64,000 nucleotides of DNA. Source: Mycteria americana. Lineage: Eukaryota > Chordata > Aves > Ciconiiformes > Ciconiidae. Below are positions 11,601 through 23,000 of the stretch, in pieces. The translations under genes and the position numbers were made by a program. The DNA lies in NCBI RefSeq assembly GCF_035582795.1, contig NC_134366.1:113202256-113266255 (forward strand), read 5' to 3'. Within the stretch, counting starts at the first letter, position 1; each line of letters opens with the position of its first letter. The notes beneath the pieces were generated by a model. That model was not told the DNA's origin and did no database searches. It was given only the letters and a program-made list of their open reading frames with translations.

Positions 11601-13861
11601 TATAGGAGCAGTGATGAGAATGTTTAACTGCAATCTTTGTTTTTGTTACTTTTATGGAATTGCCAAGTCAGCTGATTAATTCTGTGCTATTTTCTATGCC
11701 CATTGCAGTCTTGGTATCATACAATTTAAAAAAAGGTTGAAAACAATGTGTAGCCAATATTAAAAATGAGGGTTAACTTCATTCATGTCAAATATTGTTA
11801 CAGGAAAAACTCTACTGTAAAATGTATCCATTCACTTGGCAATCCCAGGATTGTAAGGGAATGTGGTAAATCTATTTAACCTCACAAGGATTTCTGTATT
11901 GAAGGAAAAAAAACAATGAAACCCATTTTTTGGGACTTTCAGTGTGAGATTTTAAAAGATTAACTCCTTCATCTTAGAGAGCGTATTAGATTCTGAGCTT
12001 GCATTTAGTTAAAAAGAAAATATTTTCTCCATCCAACTTGCAATATTTATAACAATATTGACATTTTAAAATGCTTTAATTATAATTAATCATACTTAAA
12101 CCTGAGTTACTTTCATATCTGTTTTAACCATATCCATAAAAAAATCTGTCAAGTTGTATATGCATGCAAAGACGCGAAAAGCATCTTTGCAAAGCGAAAC
12201 TTCCTTTTTCTTCAATAGAATCAGTTCACCTATGGATTCTAATATTTAGGTTTCTAAGCATAATGCCATTTAAATAATTGCTGAATACACAGCGCCTTCA
12301 CCTATCACCTTTTACTGTCTTGTAAGAGCCTGGACAGAGAGACAAACTTCTTTTTACAACAGGTTAGTTAATATTCTTTGACATTTCTTTCATTCCACCG
12401 TATGTCTGTACTTGTTTACAATATAACACACCTTTTTATCTAAAATCAAAAGTGAAGAGCATTTATTTATAATATCAAGAATGAACACAGCACCCTGTAT
12501 GAAGTGCAAGACTATATCTGCAGAATTAATATATCCAACCTTATATCCTTTGATTTTAAAGTTATGCCACTACAATGGTGTTGCACAGTCATCATCTTCT
12601 ACTTACAAAACACAGGCAGGCACCCCAACCAGTTGTCTGTGGTGAAAAATATAAGATTCTAATACATACAGGTTGTGTAAGAAGTTGGTTTGGAAAGAGT
12701 CACAAGTATTTTGACAATGTACGGAAAAATGAAACTTTCCAGTGCTGTTGGATCTGTTCTTGTAATCAAACAGCAGCTTTTCACACTTTCTCCACAGTCC
12801 ACTCTATTCTGTATGTGGGTAAAAGCCACACTTATTTCTCTGCAGCAGGTATAAAAAGGAGCTAAAAACCACTGATATTAAACACTAAAAAAGAGATTAA
12901 TTGGAACACCTTCCTCCTTCCTTTTTAGGAAGAAACAGTTGTAAATAATGCTGTATTTCATGTTAAAAAGCACAGCCATTCAAGAGACTTATATTTTCTC
13001 ATGGAATACCACCCTTCAGTTTCTAGGTTACCAGATGAAAACTAGTAAATGTGGCTGGTGAGCTAAGTCTGAGTAGAGGTTTATATGCTAGAGGCTGATG
13101 GTCTTCGTCAGTTCCTAGAGATCAAATATCTCAAAAATCACTACTCCTCATAGTATTGCCTATTAGACTGGAGAGCTGAACAAGCATGAAGTTAATTCCT
13201 TTTCTGATAAGTGCAATACAGAGATCTGATTGATGCTTTTTTTTTCTCTTTGCCATGAACAGGTAAGGGTCTTCACAGACTGCCTGCACTTAGCAACCCC
13301 TAAATAAATGGGTGCCTGAAGGCTGTATGTTGTGCTTAAATTATTGCTATAGAGAGCACTTTAAAAGGCTTTTGACCTCAGACATTCAATTTCAACCCCT
13401 CCTCCAGCAAAGTCTTATTAGCTTAGAACAAGACTTGATTAGAATTGTGTTTGCTGCTTCTCAACAGGATTTCTATTCACGTGTTGTGAAATGAAATATT
13501 TTCCCAAAATGTCATGGTAGACTTTTGTCAAAACACAAGAAAGCTGCTATTGTTGCTGTCTAACAAACTTCTTCGCTTCGTCAGTACATTTCCAAGCTTG
13601 CTAGCTTTAGGGGAAAAAACAAAACCAACAAAAAAACCCAAGAACAGAATTTTGCATGGACCTGATACATGTGAGGAGCGGGAATCAGAGCCTACCACAG
13701 AAAGGAAAGCCTAAACATTTACTCAGTAAGACAGCAAACTTTATGTGAAAAGATATTCTTTCTTTTTCCTTTACATAGGCAGGCAAAATTGTTTCAAAGG
13801 AGTATCGACACAGATGATTTAAACTATCAATAATAAAATGTAGGTCTTCAAAAAATGGGGC
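5691..13861. other. Intergenic or DOK6 3' UTR, no gene seen
   Basis: About 8 kb lies between the CD226 end and the first CR1. No frame here has a recognisable domain, and the longest ones are short and overlap each other on both strands. GC is higher around 8560-8800 and 9400-10190, but with no homology I can name. Simple runs include poly-T near 6428 and poly-G near 7194-7201. A 17-bp orphan LTR end is listed separately at 11405. If DOK6 has a long 3' UTR, part of this could be transcribed on the - strand. Confidence 0.4.
11405..11421 (-). repeat. Orphan 17-bp LTR terminus
   Basis: The sequence TGTCGTGGTTTAGCCCC is identical to the first 17 bp (+ strand) of the solo LTR at 523-539, including its TG end. 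After base 11421 the similarity stops. A 17-bp exact match to an LTR end is not expected by chance in 64 kb. It is most simply the remnant of an LTR that was largely deleted. No target-site copy can be assigned. Confidence 0.5.
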
Positions 13862-16308
13862 TAATCAGGTACCTCATGGGTGATCTCAACCACCCTGATA
13901 TATGTTGGCAGGGCAACACAGCAGGGCATAAGCAATCTGGGAGGTTCCTGGAATGCGTTGATGCTAACTTCTTTCTCCAAGTGATAGAGGAGCCAATAAG
14001 GAGAGGTGCTATGCTGGACCTTGTTCTCACCAGCAAGGAGGGGCTAGTGGGGAATGTGAAGATCAAGGGCAGCCTTGGCTGCAGTGACCATGAAATGGTG
14101 GAGTTCAAGATCCTTAGGGCACCAAGGAGGGTGCACAGCAAGCTCACTACCCTGGGCTTCAGGAGAGCAGACTTTAGCCTCTACAGGGATCTCCTTGGTA
14201 GAGTACCATGGGATAAAGCCCGGGAGGGAAGAGGGGCCCGAGAAAGCTGGTTAATATTCAAAGATCACCTCCTCCAAGCTCAGGAGCAATGCATCCCAAC
14301 GAAGGGAAAGTCAGGCAAAAATGCCAGAAGGCCTGCATGGATGAACAAGGAGCTGCTGGACAAACTCAAACACAAAAAGGAAGCCTACAGAGGGTGGAAG
14401 CAAGGACAGGTAGCCTGGGAGGAATACAGAGAAATTGTCCGAGCAGCCAAGGATCAGGTTAGGAAAGCTAAAGCCCTGATAGAATTAAAACTGGCCAGGG
14501 ACGTCAAGGGCAACAAGAAAAGCTTCTACAGGTACATCGGTGACAAAAGAAAGACTAGGGAAAACATGGGCCCTCTCTGGAAGGAAACGGGAGACCTAGC
14601 TATCCAGGATATGGAGAAGGCTGAGGTACTCAACGACTTTTTTGCCTCAGTCTTCACCAGCAAGTGCTCAAGCCACACCACCCAAGTTGCAGAAGGCAAA
14701 GGCAGGGACTGGAAGAACGAAGAACCACCCACTGTAGGAGAAAATCAGGGTTGAGACCATCTAAGGAACTTGAAGGTGCACAAGTCCATGGGACCTGATG
14801 AGATGCATCTGCGGGTCCTGAGGGAACTGGCAGATGAAGTTGCTAAGCCACTATCCATAATATTTGAGAAGTTGTGGCAGTCTGGTGAAGTTCCCACTGA
14901 CTGGGGGAAATATAACCTCAATTTTTAAAAAGGGAAAAAAGGAAGACCCAGGGAGTCTCACCTCTGTGCCTGGCAAGATCATGGAGCAGATCCTCCTGGA
15001 AATTATGCTAAGGCACATGGAAAATAAGGAGGTGATTGGTGACAGCCAACATGGCTTCCCTAAGGGCAAACCATGCCTGACAAATTTGGTGGCCTTCTAT
15101 GACGGGGTTACAGCATTGGTGGACAAGGGAAAAGCAACTGGCATAATTTACCTGGACTTGTGCAAAGCATTTGACCCTGTCCGGTACAACATCCTTGTCT
15201 TTAAATTGGAGAGACATGGATTTGATGGATGGACCCCTTGGTGGATAAGGAATTGGCTGGATGGTTGCACTCAAAGAGTTGTGGTCAACTGCTTGTTGTC
15301 CAAGCGGAGACCAGTGATGAGTGGCATTCCTCAGGGGTCAGTATTGGGACCAGCGCTGTTTAACACCTTTGTCAACGACATGGACGGGGAGATTGAGTGC
15401 AGTCTCAGCAAGTTTGCTGATGACACCAAGCTGTGTGGTGCAGTGGACACACTGGAGGGAAGGGATGCCAACCAGAGGGACCCTGACAGGCTTGAGAAGT
15501 GGGCCTGTGCGAACCTCATGAAGTTCAAAAAGGCCAAGTGCAAGGTCCTGCACATGGGTTGGGGCAATCCCAAGCACAAATACAGGCTGGGAGGAGAATG
15601 GATTGAGAGCAGCCCTGAGGAGAAGGACTTGGGGGTGTTGGTTGATGAGAAGCTCACCATGACCCAGCAAGGTGCATTTGCAGCCCAGAAAGCCAGCCGT
15701 ATCCTGGGCTGCATCAAAAGAAGTGTGACCAGCAGGTGATTCTCCCCCTCTACTCCACTTTCGTGTGACCCTACCTGGAGTAGTGTGTTCAGCTCTGGGG
15801 CATCCAACATAAGAAGGACATGGACCTGTTGGAGCAAGTCCAGAGGAGGGCCATAAAGATGATCAGAGGGCTGGAGCACCTCTCCTATGAAGACAGGCTA
15901 AGAGCGTTGGGCTTGTTCAGCCTGGAGAAGAGGAGGCTCCAGGGAGACCTTATAGCAGCCTTCCAGTACCTGAAGGGGGCCTACAAGAAAGCTGGAGAGG
16001 AACTTTTTACAAGGGCATGTAGTGATAGGACAAGGGGTAATGGTTTTAAACTGAAAGAGGGTAGATTTAGATTAGCTATAAGGAAGAAATTCTTCACTAT
16101 GAGGGTGGTGAGACACTGGAACAGGTTGCCCAGAGAAGCTGTGGATGCCCTATCCCTGGAAGTGTTCAAGGTCAGGCTGGATGGGGCTTTGAGCAACATG
16201 GTCAAGTGGAAGGTGTCCCTGCCCATGGCAGGGGGATCGGAACTAGATGATCTCTAAAGTCCCTTCCAACCCAAACCATTCTATGTTTTTATGATTCTGT
16301 GATTCTGT
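13862..16308 (+). mobile_element. CR1 LINE, 5'-truncated and decayed
   Basis: A CR1 non-LTR retrotransposon lies on the + strand. It starts inside the endonuclease ([10 protein letters not shown]), runs through the linker and reverse transcriptase, and ends in the CR1 3' UTR (TCCCTTCCAACCCAAACCAT, then a tail of the ATGATTCTGTGATTCTGT type). CR1 is the dominant LINE of birds. It copies by target-primed reverse transcription and is usually 5'-truncated, as here. The frame is broken in at least three places, so it is an old copy. It lies between CD226 and DOK6, antisense to DOK6, possibly within its extended 3' UTR. The 5' boundary is accurate to about 15 bp. Confidence 0.95.
13864..16257 (+). 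pseudogene. CR1 ORF2 remnant (endonuclease C-term, RT)
   Basis: The coding remnant lies in several pieces. The first frame (to 14754) has the endonuclease motifs GDLN and CSDHEMVEF and the basic linker, and stops at TGA 14752-14754. The same frame continues as [18 protein letters not shown] until about 14905, where a shift moves to the next frame. That frame (to 15739) carries [31 protein letters not shown] and the catalytic FADD box (15413-15424). A second shift near 15735 returns to the first frame for the conserved C-terminus (to the TAA-proximal codons at 16257). In YLDLCKAFD the usual F-S pair is L-C. The element cannot make a full protein. Confidence 0.93.
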
Positions 16309-19080
16309 CTTAGCACCATTTGATGATTTATTACCAGTCTCCTCCAATTTCTCCTTTTCTGCACCAAGTGACTACAAAATCAAAAGTACCAGCATGCATC
16401 AATCTATAATATTCACAGTTAAGATATATTAGTAACTATATTTAGTAATGCTTATGTTATTTGTTCATAGGGGTGAATATATTGTTATCAAGGGTCATTC
16501 TTAAAAAACTTAAATCATGGTTACAGTTATATATTCATAACACATCCTCAGAATGAAAATGAAAGTGATAGCCTTATATTATTTCTTCTATTTTATAATG
16601 TACTAATGCTAAGTTCCATTTGTACCAGTTGCACCTGATTACCACTGAAGACATTTTCTTGCCCTCCACCTCTTCACAGCTCATTAGCTGAAAACAGAGA
16701 GCTCCTCTTGGGTGAGGAGTAGATGTGCCTTGCACATGAAGAAAGCCGAGACTTGAACAGGGACCCATGGGGTCCCTGGGCCTATTTAAAGGCCCTTGTA
16801 GTCTCTAGGCAGGCAGCTCTACCATGTGTGCCAAAAGAGAGTTTTCCTTCTGGCGGAAGCACTAGGAGCTGTACAAAGTAGTCTCAGCGGGGAATCACTT
16901 AGATTATCGACAGGCATATGCCAGGAATTAAAGCAATTCTGTGAAAACAGAATTTTCTGGCAAACTGCTGGTGCAGCGCCTGCCTGGTTCTCATGGAACT
17001 TTTCTGAGGGACATTTCTGGAAGCTATGAGAATACACAAATGTTACAGTGATATCATCTGCTGTTCTGGAGTGGCACTAATGGCAACATCCACTGGCTGC
17101 TGAATACCTTTGTGCTTCAGGTGCCCAGTTTTCTTAGACTGTGTTACAGAACACTGAAGTTGTATCCTTATTTTCAACTTCCAGTGTGGTTGTGTTTACT
17201 CTGTACAAGAAATAGGTTCCCAATAGGTCAGGTTTGCTTTTTGTTAGTTGCGTTTTCTAGCTTTGTCCTGGAGTTCAGTTTTCTGCCTATTGCTACAAGA
17301 TGGGACTTCACAGATGTTTATAAACGTATGAGTTGAGAGGATAGTTGCATTGTGTAATGAAAACAAAATATTTAGTAAAACTCCTGTACATGGCCAATCC
17401 CCCTACCCTCCCATCCTCCCCCCCTCCTTTTTGTGTTTTGTTTGGAAATAGCATTTACATTTTCATTAACTAGACAATATTCATGCACTGTATAGGAAGA
17501 CAAAACCATCTGTGACAGACAGCAACCGTTCCCCAGGAAATGGAAAGAGCACACTATATAGATCTTATGCTTTTTATCTAAACATAGCTAAAGCACTAGC
17601 TTTATGACTTAGATAGGTTCTTAAAGTATATGGGCACTGGAACTATAAAGCAGTTCTGATACTCTCCTGTTTTGCCTTTTCCCCACTTTTGGACTATGTA
17701 GAATATGTAAGTATTAAATGACTAGTATTCAAGTCACAGAGGAAAATAGTTACACAGACACAGCATAGAAAACTGCAGAAGATATTGGAAACTTAATCTA
17801 AGGAATTTTAAAGAAAATATATAATTTTAGGGCAAGTGAAAGAATCATAGTTGCATAGGAGTAATAATAACTGGCCAGTTCCTCTAAAGGCTTGTATTTG
17901 GCAAAGCTGCATTGAATAATAGAATGACACCAGCAGAGTATCTATCCTTTTGTATCACATTTTGCTTGTAACATTTGCAAACTGGAAATTTTCCCAAAGC
18001 AAAATGTCAACCAAATTTTTTTCTTAAATGAAAGTGTGAATGAAGCTTCCTTGATGGGTACAGCTCAGAGAGCACCATAGGTACAGCTCCCTGACAGTGT
18101 GGGAGAGCAGTTTTTCATTTTAGCTCATCAAGATACTCTCTGTAGGGAGCCGTTCTATTCCTGAGTATGGCAGCACTGTGAGAAGGAAAAGAGGTAGTGA
18201 ATGAGACAGGGAAAAAGACAAAAAATAAATAAAGCTGATTGTGGTGGGATAGAAGTGTTTCATTCAAGCCGATCACAAGGCCTTTTTATTCAGCAGCTGT
18301 TCACTGAGGTGTAGAAAGCTGTAAGTCTGCAAGGTCTCTTAGCCTGGAAAATGGTTGGAGAAAAGCTGGACATACTGTATCAGTAAATGTTTAGTCAAAA
18401 GCAGAAGTTTCTTTCATACTTTTTAATACATATATATATATATGTGTGTATATATAAAACAACCCAACAGCACTTTTTCAGTTAAATTATGGTACATAAA
18501 ACTGATTGTTTCATTGGAAAAAAGTCTATGTGTCTCCTCCTTGATACACTTCCTCAACCTGTCCTGAGAAACAACTAATGAGACGAATCCCTCTAGTAAT
18601 CATGGCAATTATTTCACACTGGGAACAGAATACAAGGCTGCTCAGATCGTAGCAAGAGGGCAGATTTTTCTCCCCACAATTTCAAACATTTCAGGGCATC
18701 GTGAGAAGTACAGAAATATTTGATACCACTTACAAAAATCTAAATGTTCAGGATAGATAAAACTTGTTGCCCACCTACAGGTATGCCTTCCAACTTATTC
18801 CCTCATTACTGATTACAAACACACCTACTACAGTTCATTTTTTTAAAGACGTCTTCCAAAGACAAAATTTCCATTGAGATGTACTCATCCTCCTTTTCAA
18901 AGTAAACCGATGCTTGACACGTGATCATACAAGATACAATGTGCATCTAAAACAGAAATCTGAGAAGGAAACACAGAAAATCAAAGTAATGCTGACCAGA
19001 AAGACAAGACCAGAGCTCAGCTCTACCGTATCTGGCCCAGCCGTGGCACAGGCAGTCACCAGCCAGGGATGCGGCCCGCT
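16309..19080. other. DOK6 3' flank, no gene seen
   Basis: I find no exon or named repeat here. An alternating TA/TG microsatellite lies near 18429-18458. Several AATAAA signals on the - strand (TTTATT on +, for example near 18285 and 16327) could be distal DOK6 poly(A) sites, so part may be 3' UTR. Confidence 0.4.
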
Positions 19081-19937
19081 TTTATTTGTCTGAAGAACAG
19101 TTTTCCCACTTTTTAAAGTTAGGCTTGCAGGCATGGTTACCGAAATAATTTGCAAATAAGAAGACTTCACAGCAGTTCTGAGGATGAGACTGTAGTGCTG
19201 ATATGGACATTCACAGCTCTCAGGGGCATTGTGAGAATTATGCGCCTATTAGTAAGGGATGAATTTGTGCCCTGGGAATTTAAGATTAGAGCAATAACCT
19301 TACCTTAACACATTGAACTCTATTCCCAACAAACTATTAGCCTGCTACTCTAGTATCTGTTGGCATCTAGCTTGAAAAACGCCCGACCACCCTCTAGGGT
19401 AATGAACGAACTCGCTTGGGTCTGAAGGTGACCCCCACGGTGCTGACGCTGCATCTTGAATTGGTGACATTTCAGTGACTCCAGTGGGAATCAGTGGGCT
19501 GCGGCAAGGACCTAAAAACATTATGGGTGAAGATGGGCCAGCCTGCTGGTGGAGGCAGGTAGAAAGGCCCTGATGTTGAATGCGCCATAGCAATGGAGCC
19601 CCAGAATGGGCCTTCTCCGGTCATGCAGAAACCTTCACACCAACACAGTTTCGTTTGTTTCCACCACTTTCTCACAACACGAACGCCTCCCCCTCCCCCC
19701 CCCCCCCCTTCTTCCTGAACTTATCGACAAAAGGAATGGCAAAATAAATAAATAAAGACTTAGCCTCTGCTTCGGGGAAGCCGCCTCTCCAGGTTTCCGC
19801 CTTGGTGGTGACCCGGCTGGAGCTGGTAGGCATCAGTTTTCACGGCAAATGGTAGGTGCGGAGGGGGCCGGTGGCTCCCCGGCCCTGGTGGCACTCTCCA
19901 GGCTTGACTGTCTCTCTCGACCGGCTGCCCCCAGCTG
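19081..19937 (-). other. DOK6: DOK6 proximal 3' UTR, provisional
   Basis: This - strand sequence follows the DOK6 stop codon. The first AATAAA downstream of the stop is at 19086-19081, which would give a UTR of about 0.87 kb. More distal signals exist, and mammalian DOK6 has a long 3' UTR, so this is a minimum. The stretch is GC-richer than its surroundings and contains a C-rich run on the + strand at about 19687-19709. Confidence 0.45.
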
Positions 19938-20077
19938 TCATTGCACCAGGCCCGAGCCGTAGCTGAAGGCGTAGCTGCTGGCCAGTGAGAGGGACTGCTG
20001 GTGCTCCTCGCCCTGCTCCGAGGCGTAGCTGGGAAATGTCTGTGCCCGCGACACCTTCGCTGAGCCGAGGCTGTGAC
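19938..20077 (-). CDS. DOK6: DOK6, last coding exon (C-terminus)
   Basis: This is the terminal coding exon of docking protein 6, a Dok-family adaptor with PH and PTB domains that acts downstream of RET and other receptor tyrosine kinases in neurons. The exon follows an AG acceptor (20079-20078), enters in phase 1 and ends at TGA (19940-19938). The 46 residues include SAKVSRAQTFPSYASEQ, and the exon finishes SSYAFSYGSGLVQ. The R-A-Q-T-F-P-S-Y block and the Y-x-F-S-Y C-terminus are what I know from mammalian DOK6; DOK4 and DOK5 have different tails. This region lies after the PTB domain and carries three tyrosines (PSYAS, SSYAF, FSYGS). The gene is convergent with CD226, as in mammals. The PH and PTB exons are not in the window. 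The exon is preceded by an unusual poly-C tract. Confidence 0.9.
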
Positions 20078-20091
20078 CTGGGGGGGGGGGG
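20078..20091 (-). promoter_or_regulatory. DOK6: DOK6 3' splice site with a 12-C tract
   Basis: On the - strand the acceptor is TGT, then twelve consecutive C (20091-20080), then AG (20079-20078). Polypyrimidine tracts are normally U-rich, and a pure C run binds U2AF less well. Mononucleotide runs of this length also vary between individuals and are prone to sequencing error. Confidence 0.75.
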
Positions 20092-23000
20092 ACATGGACA
20101 CAAAAGATGTAACTGGGCTTTAATTTAATTTTAATTTACTCGAAGCCTTTCGCCATGGACGGGGACTCCGACAGGCTGACATAGTACTGCCCCGTGGTGT
20201 GCCCGGAAAACAGATGTGCCACATCAGGCCTTGCTGGGGTTGCAGAGAAGGGTTTTGCCCATGCCCAAGGCAGGAGCGGGCAATGGATACCCAGCTGAGG
20301 CAGAAGATCCCAGACCCAACACAGGCATAATTTAGGGACAGATTTTTTTTTTTTTTTTTAAATTGCAGAATATCACATCTATGTATTTCCTACTCTATAA
20401 ATCTCAGCTGTATTTGTTAGTTAGAGCTGATGAAGAACTAATGCACTTCTTATTTGTCTGAAACACTGCTTAAGTGGTGGAAGTAATGCCAGTGGTTTCA
20501 AAGGGATTTGTCACACAAACGCTGCTTCATGTACTTACTGTCTTTTGAATAGGATGCCAGTTTGTCAGGTAAACACAACATCATTGTAATTTCAAAATGA
20601 ACTGGAGGTGGGATATGGCTGTTTGGAAGAATACTGGCTGGGAAGACAATGTGCGAGATCTTTCCTCAGACAGGCTTGTGAATCTCATATAACCATGGCT
20701 TGTTCACTCACAGCCAGAGAGATGGGAAACCACATGTGAAAAGCTATTAAAAAGCCAATAACCAAACTTAGAAGATGACTCCTATGGCCTGATTCTGTAT
20801 CCCAATCATTCGCCTATCTCAAAATTCCCTTCTGAAATTGGGATTTAATTAGTAACAAAAAGTTAAGGTCCAAAGTGTGTATCTTCATGCAACACATATT
20901 CTCCATTTTTTGGAAATGTGTATTAAAGCCTGGATTTAAAATGGTTTTGGATAATGCTTTTAAAAATGTCTTTAACACATGTATTATATGTAGAAATGCA
21001 AAATCTTATTTTTCCTTCAACCACAGAGCTATTAAACAATATCTGTAACAAAGTATAGACTCAAACTCTGAAGAACTCACCTCACATTGAAACATTTCAA
21101 AACAGCTAGCAGCTTTCTAGACTGCCCCAGTAGTGCTGGAACCAAGAATTATGTTGATTTGATTTGGCAAAACTTCATTTTAACTTGTATTTGGAAAAGT
21201 TAGGCTATAACATGTTACTGACTGCTTCATGAAAAAAACTGTGATCCCCCTGAAGATGAGTCTGGCAGAGCGATACTGGGACCAAGAGAGAAAAAACCCC
21301 AACTAAATGAAAAATAGAGTAAAAATATATCTCAGTGACACTAGAGACAATAAAACTAGAGACTGAATTCCCAGTGGCATGCTAATGGTCATAAAAATCC
21401 CTTTCATAGCATGACCAAGCAGGATGAATTTTGTATGTGTATTTTTACTATTCATTCACTTGGTTAATTGACATTGGCTATCAAAACCTGACTGAGATGC
21501 CAGGCTTAAATGTTTTCTGCTTCGAGAAGCTTTTGCATCAAACTGAATTAAAAAGTATGGTGGCTGTGAGGTCTGAGCTGCAAAGCAAAAGCATTGATAA
21601 TACATTGTTTGAGAATAGTCTTAAATGTTTTATTGCTTTGCCCAACTTTTAACCATGATATTAAGCGAGGCTTTCATACATTTTTACTTTTATTTGGGAT
21701 GTGCTTCACGATTACTGTTAGATTTTTTTTTTAATTTAATGCAAACCTAAATATAGAAAGTTGCATGATTGTAGGTTTTAATTTTGTGTTCCAAATCTGG
21801 CATTTTTCCTTCTAAGGATGTAAGATCTTGTTTTCTTTTTACCCAGAAGCTAGAATTATATATATCTTAAGGGCCATAGGGAACTGCTATTCCAGCTATG
21901 TGATTGGCTTTGTTAAATTTTTCTTTCTTACCAATAAAGATAAATAAAATATGTAAAGGTACCATTTTCCTCAATTCTCTTTGTCTTTTATAAAAAAAAA
22001 GTAAAACACACAAATAGTCCCTGTGACAATAAGCAGGAGCAAAGACACTTGCCAAACAATGGAGTTCCCTAAACTCAGGCCTATTTGTATCATGTGCTGT
22101 ATCTCATATAATTAATATCGAATTCAATTCTGTGGAATAGTGCAGCTTTAATACAGTGATGAAGAGTGCCCCTACTAAACTAATTTCTAGCCAAGGTATT
22201 AAGGCAGTCTCTTACAATATAGAAGATGAATTTGAACCTATTAAGGTTAAAAAGGAAATTAAATTCAGGTCTTCTGTTTCCTGGATGTGTACCTCATCTG
22301 TTAGCACTTCCTTTACTGTTCTTTAAAGGAAAATTTGTAGCTGCTAAATCTCACAATAGGGCTGATTTTAGCCATTCTGTAACCAAAGGGGTTAATGAGG
22401 ATAAGTGACTTCTTCCCTGACTGCTAGGATATGTAGTCAGAGAAAGAGAGTCTCAGATCCAAAAGATTAAAAGACACACTCAACAGAGCCGAAAGATCTA
22501 AGACACCTAGTCAAGGCTCGAGCTGAACAGTATGACATCAACCTATGGAAATAACAACAAAAAGAATAGAGAACATTGTTTCAAGTGAAATGAGAAAGCT
22601 ATGGGTAACAGAGAATTTGTGAGTTTAGGAAAGAATGGCTCTATGAAATATGTTTACTTTCAACTTACATTTTTTTTTAAAAGAATGAATTATATTAGTA
22701 TATTTAAATAAAATGAATCAAAAAATAAGGGTGGTAAAATAGTGGAATAGTCCTATGGTTCCAAGTTGGCTTAAGGCTTCTAAGTAGTAAATTTCCAAAA
22801 TTTAAGGTTGTGTTCAGCTTTTTTTTTAAACTTAGTATATCCCATACTGGAAATTCTAAATGATAATAGATTCTTTTATTTGCATTCCTCCTAAATATTG
22901 TTTTAATACTCATACAGCTGATCAGCCTTATGGATTCTTAGGTACTGCAGCATCTCCACAGTTATGCTTTATGTCAGCAGTAAGGATTTTGAAACTAAAG

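Noticed and set aside
15331..15879. 182-codon frame on the - strand
   Set aside because: It is antisense to CR1 ORF2 and shows no domain.
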